Assembly: GCA_964555295.1 (NCBI GenBank) | Contig: CAZKRL010000004.1 | Location: 48,160 to 112,159, forward strand | Source of the DNA: CAZKRL01 sp964555295 | Lineage (GTDB): Bacteria; Bacteroidota; Bacteroidia; Flavobacteriales_D; Sanyastnellaceae | Direction: 5' to 3' | DNA length: 64,000 nt | Shown: positions 16,687 through 25,034 of the stretch, piece by piece | Numbering within the stretch: position 1 is the first letter of the stretch | Layout of the letters: the number at the start of each line of letters is the position of its first letter | The notes under the pieces: generated by a model | Database searches by the model: none | The model's input: the letters and a program-made list of their open reading frames with translations, nothing else | What the model was told of the DNA's origin: nothing | Program-made: the position numbers and the translations under genes

Positions 16687-17703
16687 TTAATCAGATATCT
16701 TCACTTCTCTTCCGTTCTGCTTGATAGACTGCTGAGCAGCTTCCAATATTTCTATGGTCTGTAACCCGGAGTTGTAATCGGAGATGGGTTGGGTGCCATT
16801 GTTAATCGAGCTGATGAAGTCGGCTGCCATATTTGCCAGTGCCTCAGTGACTTGTATCATTGGTATGTAAACATCACCGACTCGATAATCTACAAGCACC
16901 CGTCGTTTGTCATCATCCGATGTAATTTCATGTCCCGTATCGTAAACCTTCACCTTCTCGGTGGGTTCCATATCATTGAAGACGATCATCTTTTTATCTC
17001 CGCCCACCAGCATCATCCTGATTTTTACCGGTGATGACCACGAGCAATTGAAATGCGCGATGAAATCTCCCTCGTAGTTCACGGTTAGATAAGCGATATT
17101 CTCAATGCCATTATGAATGTGGCTGATGCCAGTGGCCTGTACGCTAAATGCTTTTTTTCCGGAGAGATAATTCAGTATAGAAATATCATGGGGAGCTAAA
17201 TCCCATAGAACATTTACGTCTTGCTGAATCAACCCTAAGTTGATTCGGGTAGAGTCGAAGTAGCGCAGATTGCCCAATGTTCCTTCTTGAACAAGTGATT
17301 TCATTTTTTGAACCGCTCCGGTGTAGAGAAAAGTATGATCTACCATCAGCACCTTGCCCTGTCGTTGCGCAATTTCTATCAACTCTTTTGCTTCCGAAAC
17401 TTTCGCTGTCATAGGTTTTTCAAGCAATACGTGCTTACCCGCGTTGAGCGCTCGCTTTGCCAGATCGAAGTGAGTAAATACCGGTGTAGCGATAATCACA
17501 GCATCAATCTCAGTGTCATTTAAAATGTCCTCAGCAGTTTCGCATGCCACTGTGTTTGGGTAAAGATTTGAAATTACCTTCCTCCTTTCAGGCCGGGCAT
17601 CGGCCACCTTAGCAACCTTGCAATTTTGGGCATTGGAAAAGTTTCGCATAAGATTTGGACCCCAATATCCAAATCCAATTAATCCGCATCTTACGATTGA
17701 CAT
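16687..17703 (-). CDS. Gfo/Idh/MocA family oxidoreductase (WbpB/WlbA-like)
   Basis: The ATG at 17703 (MSIVRCGLIGFGYWGPNLMR) is chosen; a TTG two codons upstream is also possible. The Rossmann motif GLIGFGYWG is at residues 7-15, then EKPMTAKVSEA (the conserved EKP lysine), LMVDHTFLYTGAV and WDLAPHDISILNYL, which carries the catalytic-type His. About 338 residues. Together with the acetyltransferase it probably oxidises and modifies UDP-GlcNAc-derived sugars, as WbpB and WbpD do for UDP-diacetamido-mannuronic/glucuronic acid. The aminotransferase (WbpE-like) and epimerase are not here. The two-gene unit is divergent from the T9SS gene at 17823. Confidence 0.85.
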   Translation of the reverse strand: MSIVRCGLIGFGYWGPNLMRNFSNAQNCKVAKVADARPERRKVISNLYPNTVACETAEDILNDTEIDAVIIATPVFTHFDLAKRALNAGKHVLLEKPMTAKVSEAKELIEIAQRQGKVLMVDHTFLYTGAVQKMKSLVQEGTLGNLRYFDSTRINLGLIQQDVNVLWDLAPHDISILNYLSGKKAFSVQATGISHIHNGIENIAYLTVNYEGDFIAHFNCSWSSPVKIRMMLVGGDKKMIVFNDMEPTEKVKVYDTGHEITSDDDKRRVLVDYRVGDVYIPMIQVTEALANMAADFISSINNGTQPISDYNSGLQTIEILEAAQQSIKQNGREVKISD

Positions 17704-17760
17704 CTTCAATTATTTGCTGCGAAATTCGTCTTAAAAAAAGTGAGTTATCTCCACATTATA

Positions 17761-17768
17761 TAAATTTG
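17761..17768 (+). promoter_or_regulatory. Candidate promoter: exact TAnnTTTG box (TAAATTTG)
   Basis: An exact -7 consensus 55 bases before the ATG at 17823, in the divergent region with the Gfo/Idh gene. No clear -33 TTG was seen at 17-23 bases. Confidence 0.45.
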
Positions 17769-17822
17769 ATTCGAAAGCAACCTTAATCATTCATTTATGT
17801 CCTATTTGAAACCACTTCCTTC

Positions 17823-20800
17823 ATGAGACTAAAACAAAAATTTGGGCTGGGCATCTTTTTGTTCTTTTCCATTGTTGCCAATGCGCAGCTCATTACAACA
17901 AACAATCTTACCGTATCCCAGTATGTTCAGGATGTCTTGTTGGGCGCAAATGTTGCCGTATCCAATATCACCTTTAACGGTGGAGCAGCCAATGTTACCT
18001 CTAACGCGGTCGGCGGTTTTGATTGCCCAGATTGTAACTTGGGAATTCCATCGGGGTTTGCCATGTGCACAGGGTCTGTAGCCAATATGGTGGGACCGAA
18101 TAACACAAGTAGTAACGGTACCGGAAATGGTATCTCAGGTACACCCGCCACTTATGATCCTGATTTGTATGAGTTGATTCAGGCCAACGGTTTCAGCGCC
18201 ATGAACGATTGGGCGATCATTGAGTTTGATTTTGTGCCTCTGGGCGACACCATTCAGTTCGTTTATGTTTTCGGCTCGGAGGAATATCCTGAATATACCG
18301 GTGCCGGCACTTGCGGAAATATCAGTGATGTTTTCGGTATGTTTATCTCTGGACCCGGAATCAATGGTACCTATGCCAACAATGCCATCAATATGGCTCA
18401 AATTCCCGGCACTACTGAATTTGTGTCAATTCAAAATCTCAACGGAGGTTGCGATGGAACTGCCGAGCCAGGTGACGCGAATTGCAATTATTGCGAGTTC
18501 TATGTAAACAATGGAGATGGTTTTACAGAACCTTCCATGTCTGATGACTATTATATCCAATACGATGGCTTTACCACACCATTGACCGCTATGGCGCTTG
18601 TGCAATGTGGCCAGACATACCACATGAAACTCGCAATTTGCGACACGCAAGACGGTATATACGATACAGGTATTTTCCTACAAAGGGAATCCTTTACCAG
18701 CAATCTCGTGGTGCAGACAACACTCAATCTCTCTGTTGGAGGACCTGATCAAAACACCATTTTTGAAGATTGTGGTGATGGTTACTTGGACTTTCAACGA
18801 CCACCAACAGGCAATAGCAACACACAACTTGTAGCTTATCTTACTTATGCTGGCACGGCTCAGAATGGAGTGGATTACACGGATTACTCAGGTAATGCTC
18901 TGCCAGACTCTATCGTTTTTCTTCCCGGTGTAATGTCAGTTTCATTGGAAATTGATGCTATCATGGACGGGCTCAACGAAGGCAATGAAACTGCCATTAT
19001 TTCTATTGAGAATATTGCGGATTGCGGTGAAACTTTTGTGCAGGCCGATTTTGAATTTTTTGTGGCCGATGTTCCAGAACCCTTGGTAGTAACTGGAGTT
19101 GATTATACCATCTGTCAGGGTGTAGTGCAGAATATTGAGCCCATCATCGAAGGCGGTTATGCAGTTTACAACTATACCTGGAGCACCGGGGCCAATACCC
19201 CCACCATTGATGTCTCTCCGGCGACTGATGCCACCTATACGGTTATAGTTGGAGACACCTGTGGAATGCCCTCGGATGACGCACAATTCAATGTTACTGT
19301 GCTTGCCACGCCTGCTATGACGGTAGACCTCGTGGATCCATTTGGTGCTTTCCCCATCGGTTGTAATGCATGGGCCACACTGCAAGCAAACGTATCGGGT
19401 GGTATAGCACCCTATTCATATAGCTTCTATGATGAGAATGGTACTCTTTGGAGCTTTGACAATCAAGTACAAGTGAGTAGCGCGAATGTAGGTTTGGTGT
19501 ACGTAGAGGTGGAGGATGAATGTGGTTTCGTTGAAGAGGCAAGTTTTGATGTTGTAACCAATATTCCTGAGTTAGTAGTTGATTTGCCTGATGCCTTTGA
19601 GGTGGTTTGTCAAACGCCTTACAACGTGGTAGCAACTGTTAGCGGTGGTCAAACCCCATATAATTATAACTGGTTTCTAAACGGGGTTAACGATTGGACA
19701 CAGTTTTCGCAGAACTTCACTGGTACCACTAGCGAGCCCTTTGAACTTTCGCTCACGGTATGGGATGGATGCGGTCAGTCAGTAACAGATGTGCTCAACG
19801 ATGTTACCGTTAGCAGTCCACCCATCGATCTTTCTCTGCCTAATACTGTTTCCGGAACCTGTGTCACTATGCAAAACATTGCTCCCATAATGAATGGCGG
19901 AAGTGGAGCACAGAATCAATGGAATTTCGAATGGACAGACGGTGCGGGAAATGTTATTGGTAATTCCGCTATACTCAATCATGTTTTTCAGGTAGATGAT
20001 GAGGCACATCTTTCTATTGTTGATGTTTGCGGTGCCGACACCAGCGGCTTTGTTATCGTGGATATTGAAAATCCACCAATTTCTGTGAGTTTAGGAGAAG
20101 ATTTGAATTCATCTTGTGTTACGACTAACAATCTGAATGCTTCCATAGGCGGAGGTAGTGGGGGCGAGATATTCTCTTGGATGATCAACGGTGAGCTCGC
20201 TTCCAATGCAGTGGTCTTTCCGTTTCAAACGTTTGCAACCGAGGAGGTTGTCGTGATGGTAACCGACGCTTGTGGAAGTTCGGCCGGTGACACTATGGTA
20301 ATTAATATACCAAATGAGCCATTGGTGATTTCTGTTCCTGCGGATACAGCTATTTGTCCAGGACAGTCGGCCTTGTTGCAAGTGAGTATTTCAGGAGGTG
20401 AGCAGCCTTACACTGCGGTATGGAACGACGAGATTGTGGGAGAGTCTGTTACTATTCAGCCAAATCAAACCCTCAGCTATTCAGTAGCCGTGAATGACAT
20501 TTGTGGCAGAATCGCAGAGAATCAATTTGAAGTAGTTGTTGACGCTGTTGATGCCGGTCTGCAGGTTGAGCCCATCGAAGAGAACACTTACGCATTCACG
20601 GCTATGGCCGAAATTCCTTGCGATTCATGTGTTGCTTTTTGGGATTTTGGTGATGGTTCAGTGGCGTCTGGTTTTGATGTTGAACATCAATTCGATGGCA
20701 CAGATGATTACACGGTTACTTTAACACTCATCAATTCCATCGGATGCTCAAATGAAGTCACCTATCCGATTACAGCTCCCGCCTATATTTATATACCCTC

Positions 20801-21059
20801 CGCTTTTACGCCTAATGGTGATGGATTGAATGACGTGTACCAATTGTACTCTCATGGTGTTGCGCAATTTGAATTCGTGATATTCAATCGCTGGGGCGAT
20901 GAAGTTTTCCGTACCAGTGATCCGGTTGAGGTGTGGTTAGGCGGTTATGATAATGGTGATTATTACCTGGCCAATGGTGTGTATTCCTATTACATGAAGT
21001 TGAAAGGTTTTGATGGTCAATTGACCGAGAAAAAAGGGAATATAACCGTCATGCGATAA
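17823..21059 (+). CDS. Large secreted adhesin-like protein with choice-of-anchor L, PKD and T9SS type B sorting domains
   Basis: A 1078-residue extracellular protein. It starts with a signal peptide ending in VANAQ. Residues ~28-300 form a choice-of-anchor L domain (LTVSQYVQDVLLGANVAVSN, FVYVFGSEEYPEYTG, FGMFISGPGINGTY). A Calx-beta-like stretch follows (YLTYAGTAQNGVDYTDYSG), then about six Ig-like/SprB-type repeats with C-x-T and S-G-G-x-x-P-Y motifs. A PKD domain (VAFWDFGDGSVASGF) precedes the sorting domain: YIPSAFTPNGDGLNDVYQ, FVIFNRWGDEVF and a final strand. Exported by the T9SS and likely attached to the surface. The CpcT-like gene follows 8 bases later. Confidence 0.88.
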   Translation: MRLKQKFGLGIFLFFSIVANAQLITTNNLTVSQYVQDVLLGANVAVSNITFNGGAANVTSNAVGGFDCPDCNLGIPSGFAMCTGSVANMVGPNNTSSNGTGNGISGTPATYDPDLYELIQANGFSAMNDWAIIEFDFVPLGDTIQFVYVFGSEEYPEYTGAGTCGNISDVFGMFISGPGINGTYANNAINMAQIPGTTEFVSIQNLNGGCDGTAEPGDANCNYCEFYVNNGDGFTEPSMSDDYYIQYDGFTTPLTAMALVQCGQTYHMKLAICDTQDGIYDTGIFLQRESFTSNLVVQTTLNLSVGGPDQNTIFEDCGDGYLDFQRPPTGNSNTQLVAYLTYAGTAQNGVDYTDYSGNALPDSIVFLPGVMSVSLEIDAIMDGLNEGNETAIISIENIADCGETFVQADFEFFVADVPEPLVVTGVDYTICQGVVQNIEPIIEGGYAVYNYTWSTGANTPTIDVSPATDATYTVIVGDTCGMPSDDAQFNVTVLATPAMTVDLVDPFGAFPIGCNAWATLQANVSGGIAPYSYSFYDENGTLWSFDNQVQVSSANVGLVYVEVEDECGFVEEASFDVVTNIPELVVDLPDAFEVVCQTPYNVVATVSGGQTPYNYNWFLNGVNDWTQFSQNFTGTTSEPFELSLTVWDGCGQSVTDVLNDVTVSSPPIDLSLPNTVSGTCVTMQNIAPIMNGGSGAQNQWNFEWTDGAGNVIGNSAILNHVFQVDDEAHLSIVDVCGADTSGFVIVDIENPPISVSLGEDLNSSCVTTNNLNASIGGGSGGEIFSWMINGELASNAVVFPFQTFATEEVVVMVTDACGSSAGDTMVINIPNEPLVISVPADTAICPGQSALLQVSISGGEQPYTAVWNDEIVGESVTIQPNQTLSYSVAVNDICGRIAENQFEVVVDAVDAGLQVEPIEENTYAFTAMAEIPCDSCVAFWDFGDGSVASGFDVEHQFDGTDDYTVTLTLINSIGCSNEVTYPITAPAYIYIPSAFTPNGDGLNDVYQLYSHGVAQFEFVIFNRWGDEVFRTSDPVEVWLGGYDNGDYYLANGVYSYYMKLKGFDGQLTEKKGNITVMR

Positions 21060-21067
21060 TTTTTAAA

Positions 21068-21685
21068 ATGGTTAGGTTCATTTATTTGGTCACTTGTTTC
21101 TCCTTAAGCATTTGCTCATTTGCACAATCGTCTTCAAAAGATTTTCAGATACTGCGCAGCTGGATGTCGGGTTCTTTCTCCAGTGAATTGCAAAGTGAAA
21201 TGGACTCCGACTATTTCAATATCTCGCTTAGAATGGTTCCCATCTGGAACAATACCAAAGAACAGTTTTATCTGTACGTTGAACAGGCGATGGCAGATAA
21301 GTTAGACAAGCCATATCGCCAGCGTGTGTATCATGTTTTTACCCAAGGAGATGAGTTTGTAAGTCAGATTTATAGCTTGCCTCGACAGGAACGATTTGTC
21401 GGAAAAAATTCCGATGATGCGGTGTTTGGACTCATCACCCCAGACTCTCTCATCTTAAAACAGGGCTGCGATGTAAGATTAAAGCTTGATGTTTCCACTA
21501 GAAGTTTTGTGGGAAAAACGAGTGATGGTACTTGTCCCAGTGAGCGCTCAGGCGCATCATTTACTACCTCAGAAGTGAATCTGTACGAAGGTAGAATGGT
21601 GAGTTGGGACCGAGGTTGGAACAAAGAAGGAAAGCAGGTTTGGGGCGCAGTGAAAGGAGGTTACGATTTCCGTAAGCGACCTTAA
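21068..21685 (+). CDS. Exported CpcT/CpeT family protein (phycobilin lyase homologue)
   Basis: A 205-residue protein with a signal peptide (YLVTCFSLSICSFAQ). The body matches CpcT/CpeT proteins: ILRSWMSGSFSSELQ, LRMVPIWNN, QFYLYVEQAMADKLDKPYRQ, RVYHVF, and near the end TTSEVNLYEGRMVSWDRGW followed by GAVKGGYDF. In cyanobacteria these are T-type bilin lyases that load chromophores onto phycobiliproteins. No phycobiliprotein gene is expected in a Bacteroidota, so here it is probably a lipocalin-like protein of the periplasm or outer membrane with another ligand (inference). It follows the T9SS protein gene by 8 bases. Confidence 0.82.
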   Translation: MVRFIYLVTCFSLSICSFAQSSSKDFQILRSWMSGSFSSELQSEMDSDYFNISLRMVPIWNNTKEQFYLYVEQAMADKLDKPYRQRVYHVFTQGDEFVSQIYSLPRQERFVGKNSDDAVFGLITPDSLILKQGCDVRLKLDVSTRSFVGKTSDGTCPSERSGASFTTSEVNLYEGRMVSWDRGWNKEGKQVWGAVKGGYDFRKRP

Positions 21686-21810
21686 TGTTGTTGTCTCTTT
21701 GAACTTCATTCCGATAGATGGGTCCGCATGTCTTGTTAATCGAAACATGTTTGAGGAAATGTAGGCATATCGTCGCTATCTCTCTAACTTGCGCCACTAA
21801 ACAATATGTT

Positions 21811-22683
21811 ATGGGCGTTCTAGTAGGAAAAAATTCAAAAGTCATTGTGCAAGGTTTCACCGGTAGCGAGGGTAGTTTTCACGCTACACAGATGATGGAA
21901 TATGGTACCAATGTTGTGGGAGGTGTAACCCCCGGAAAGGGCGGTAGCGTTCATTTAGATAGGCCGGTTTTCAATACAGTTTTAGATGCTGTGAAAAATA
22001 CAGGGGCCGATGTGTCTATCATTTTTGTTCCTCCTGCATTTGCAGCCGACGCAATCATGGAAGCGGCTGATGCAGGAATCAAGGTAATCGTAACCATAAC
22101 CGAAGGGATTCCTGTTGCAGATATGGTGAAGGCGAAGACATACGCTATATCACATGGAGCCACACTGATCGGTCCGAATTGTCCGGGAGTTATAACATCT
22201 GGTGAGGCAAAGGTGGGAATTATGCCGGGTTTTGTATTCAAGCCCGGACGTATAGGTATTGTTTCAAAGTCAGGCACACTAACCTACGAAGCTGCTGATC
22301 AACTCGCAAAGGCCGGTTTGGGTGTGAGCACTGCCATAGGTATTGGTGGAGACCCCATTATCGGGACCACGACATCAGAAGCTGTTAAACTCTTGATGGA
22401 TGATCCGGAAACAGATGCTATTGTAATGATTGGCGAAATCGGCGGTGAACTAGAACCCAAGGCAGCCCAATGGATTAAAGCTGGCGGCAATAAGAAACCT
22501 GTAGTGGGATTCATTGCTGGCGAAACTGCACCGAAGGGAAGAACCATGGGACATGCCGGTGCTATAGTTAGTGGTGAAAATGAGAGCGCAGCGGCAAAAA
22601 AGAGAATCTTGCGTGAATGCGGAATTCACGTGGTGGATAGCCCTGCTCATATAGGGTCCAAAATGAAGGAAATAATGGGTTAA
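21811..22683 (+). CDS. sucD: Succinate-CoA ligase alpha subunit
   Basis: The ATG at 21811 gives MGVLVGKNSKVIVQGFTG, the standard SucD N-terminus; the frame stays open 31 codons upstream but that part is not conserved-looking. At 290 residues it is normal length. Visible: CoA-binding GSEGSFHATQMM and GGVTPGKGG, then SHGATLIGPNCPGVIT, GRIGIVSKSGTLTYEA, IGGDPIIGTT and the phospho-His site GRTMGHAGAIVSG. It forms the TCA-cycle enzyme with SucC, which is not in the window; unlinked sucC and sucD are usual in Bacteroidota. sppA follows 10 bases later. Confidence 0.96.
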   Translation: MGVLVGKNSKVIVQGFTGSEGSFHATQMMEYGTNVVGGVTPGKGGSVHLDRPVFNTVLDAVKNTGADVSIIFVPPAFAADAIMEAADAGIKVIVTITEGIPVADMVKAKTYAISHGATLIGPNCPGVITSGEAKVGIMPGFVFKPGRIGIVSKSGTLTYEAADQLAKAGLGVSTAIGIGGDPIIGTTTSEAVKLLMDDPETDAIVMIGEIGGELEPKAAQWIKAGGNKKPVVGFIAGETAPKGRTMGHAGAIVSGENESAAAKKRILRECGIHVVDSPAHIGSKMKEIMG

Positions 22684-22693
22684 TTATAGTTCT

Positions 22694-24466
22694 ATGAATT
22701 TCTTCAAAACTCTTTTAGCATCGATGTTGGGAACGTTATTAGCCGTGGCCCTTTTCTTTGTTTTTCTTATTATTCTGATTGTGGCTGCGATTTCTGGCGG
22801 CGACAAAGAGATGAAAGAACTGAAACAGTCTTCGGTTCTTCATTTAAAGCTCAACCATTTGTTGGTAGAAAGAACTACGGAGTCGGGTTTCGAGCTTCCT
22901 GACGGTTTTTCATCCGAAGTTAAAAAATTGGGCCTCGACCAAATTAGAGAAGTATTGCAAGCCGCTGCTAAGGATGAAAAAATCGAGGGCTTGTTCTTAG
23001 AATTGGACGGTGTAATGGGAGCTCCAAGTAGCTTAATGGATTTGCGGGATGCTCTCGCCAAATGGAAGTCCAGTGGAAAATGGATGTATGCATATGCAGA
23101 AAATTATAGCCAAGCGGATTACTATGTCGCCAGTGTCGCTGATTCTGTTTTTATGTATCCCGCTGGAGGCTTCGATTGGCGCGGATTAAATGTCGAAATG
23201 ACCTTTTACAAGAAGCTACTGGATGATATGCTAATTGAACCTCGCGTAATCCGTGGAAGAGGTAATATCTATAAAAGTGCTGTTGAGCCATACATGTATG
23301 AGGGAATGTCGGATGCAAATCGCCAACAGGTAGCGGGTTTCATTGATGACATCTGGAACAGAATGGTGTCTGATATCTCGGTGTCACGGGAACTTAAGGA
23401 ATCAGATTTAAATGCGCTGGCTGATTCTCTTACGATGGTTCAGGCCAGCTCAGCTGTGTCTTCCGGTATGATGGATGCGCTGTTGTACCGTGATGAGGTT
23501 ATCACTATGATACGAGGAAAACTTGGAATATCGAGTGACGTTAAGGAAGAGGATATGGAGCTTGCTTCGTGGGAAGATTATGCCAAAACCATTGAAGCCA
23601 TGGAGGGTGAAAATAACAAGATTGCTGTAGTATACGCAGTTGGGGCTATCGAAAGCGGTGAGGGCGATGACGAGACCATTGGCAGTGAGCGTATAGCCAA
23701 AGCTCTGCGTGACGCCAGACTTGACGAAAACGTAAAAGCTATTGTCTTTAGAGTAAGTTCTCCTGGTGGTAGCGCTCTGGCTTCCGATGTTATCTGGCGA
23801 GAAACCGTTTTGATAAAAGAGTCGGGCAAACCTTTTTATGTTAGTATGGGGGATTATGCAGCTTCCGGTGGATACTACATCAGCTGTAACGCAGATCGAA
23901 TTTTCGCCAATCCCACCACTATAACCGGATCCATCGGAGTGTTTGGTGTAGTCCCGAATTTGGGGAAATTTTGGAGTGATAAAATCGGTATCACTCACGA
24001 TTGGTATATGACCAACGATAATGCCGGTGTAATGAGTATGAATAAGCCATGGAATGCCGCCGAGGCAAGAGCTGCCCAAAAGTCCGTGGATATCATTTAT
24101 GACGATTTCATTGGTAAAGTGGCTAATGGAAGGAAGTTGGAGGTAAACGGTGTAGACAGCATTGCTCGTGGAAGGGTGTGGAGCGGAGAAGACGCACTTC
24201 GGATCGGTTTAGTGGATGAACTCGGAAATCTGGAGGCGTGCATCGAATCTATAGCACAACAAGCCGGATTGGATGGATACTCCCTCACAGAATTTCCCGA
24301 GAAGTTAGATCCTATGCAAGAGTTGATTCGCAAACTCTCATCATCTAATAATTCCGAAATCAGAAGTTTGATGGGTGATCAAGCGTATATGTTAGATGAT
24401 CTTCAGACCATCGCCGCCATGAAGGGGCCACAGGCCCGAATGCCATTTGTGATTCGTTTTGACTAA
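22694..24466 (+). CDS. sppA: Signal peptide peptidase SppA, 67K type (protease IV)
   Basis: A 590-residue inner-membrane serine protease with one N-terminal membrane helix (about residues 10-34) and two tandem S49 domains. The catalytic Lys194 lies in RGNIYKSAVEPYMYEGMS and the nucleophile Ser391 in DYAASGGYYISC, matching the Lys/Ser dyad split between the two halves of E. coli SppA. FRVSSPGGSALASDVIWRE precedes the serine. It digests remnant signal peptides and some membrane proteins. It sits 10 bases behind sucD and overlaps the TrmH-family gene by 8 bases if the TTG start is used. Confidence 0.95.
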   Translation: MNFFKTLLASMLGTLLAVALFFVFLIILIVAAISGGDKEMKELKQSSVLHLKLNHLLVERTTESGFELPDGFSSEVKKLGLDQIREVLQAAAKDEKIEGLFLELDGVMGAPSSLMDLRDALAKWKSSGKWMYAYAENYSQADYYVASVADSVFMYPAGGFDWRGLNVEMTFYKKLLDDMLIEPRVIRGRGNIYKSAVEPYMYEGMSDANRQQVAGFIDDIWNRMVSDISVSRELKESDLNALADSLTMVQASSAVSSGMMDALLYRDEVITMIRGKLGISSDVKEEDMELASWEDYAKTIEAMEGENNKIAVVYAVGAIESGEGDDETIGSERIAKALRDARLDENVKAIVFRVSSPGGSALASDVIWRETVLIKESGKPFYVSMGDYAASGGYYISCNADRIFANPTTITGSIGVFGVVPNLGKFWSDKIGITHDWYMTNDNAGVMSMNKPWNAAEARAAQKSVDIIYDDFIGKVANGRKLEVNGVDSIARGRVWSGEDALRIGLVDELGNLEACIESIAQQAGLDGYSLTEFPEKLDPMQELIRKLSSSNNSEIRSLMGDQAYMLDDLQTIAAMKGPQARMPFVIRFD

Positions 24467-25004
24467 ACGATATACCAAGAAATCCATGTCTGAGCTCGAG
24501 CGGCTCAGCGTTGAATCGTACAAGGCAACGACCCGTAAATCGTTGTTTCTCATCTTGGATAATATTCGAAGTGGTCTTAATGTAGGAAGTATATTCCGTA
24601 CAGCAGATGCATTTGGTGTTGCCAAAATCTTTTGCTGTGGAATTACTTCTGTACCAACCCATCGCGAAGTATTGAAATCTGCATTGGGCTCCACCGAAAC
24701 AGTAATGTGGGAATACTCAGAGGTAACCGCGAATGCCATACAGAATTTGAAGCGCCAGGGTTTCCAAATCATTGGTATTGAACAGGTTCAAAACAGTCGT
24801 TCACTGAATGATTTTTATTGGGATCACAATACCCCTATAGCCCTTGTATTCGGTAATGAGGTTGAGGGTATATCGGATGATGTTTTAGATCTCTGCGATA
24901 GTGTGCTTGAACTCCATCAGGTAGGCACGAAGCATAGCATAAATGTAGCTGTCTGTGCCGGCGTTACCCTGTATCAATTGGTTTCGCAAATACAACGTAG
25001 TTGA
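24459..25004 (+). CDS. TrmH/SpoU family RNA 2'-O-methyltransferase
   Basis: A 181-residue SPOUT methyltransferase. Motifs: ILDNIRSGLNVGSIFRTADA (motif 1), ALVFGNEVEGIS (motif 2) and KHSINVAVCAGVTLYQL (motif 3), which form the knotted SAM site. It probably methylates a ribose in tRNA or rRNA; the target cannot be told. Start: TTG 24459 overlaps the sppA stop; ATG 24486 (MSELERLSVE) is the alternative and would remove only nine residues. It converges with the TonB receptor gene. Confidence 0.88.
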   Translation: MTKRYTKKSMSELERLSVESYKATTRKSLFLILDNIRSGLNVGSIFRTADAFGVAKIFCCGITSVPTHREVLKSALGSTETVMWEYSEVTANAIQNLKRQGFQIIGIEQVQNSRSLNDFYWDHNTPIALVFGNEVEGISDDVLDLCDSVLELHQVGTKHSINVAVCAGVTLYQLVSQIQRS

Positions 25005-25034
25005 TTTTATCGGAAGCTCTGAATCATCGGCTCA

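Noticed and set aside
21068..21685. Evidence of phycobilisome genes from the CpcT homologue
   Set aside because: No phycobiliprotein or bilin synthesis genes nearby and the protein is exported; the surrounding genes are plainly Bacteroidota.
21718..21810. Longer sucD with a 31-residue N-terminal extension
   Set aside because: The standard SucD N-terminus begins at the ATG at 21811 and the length from there (290) is normal.
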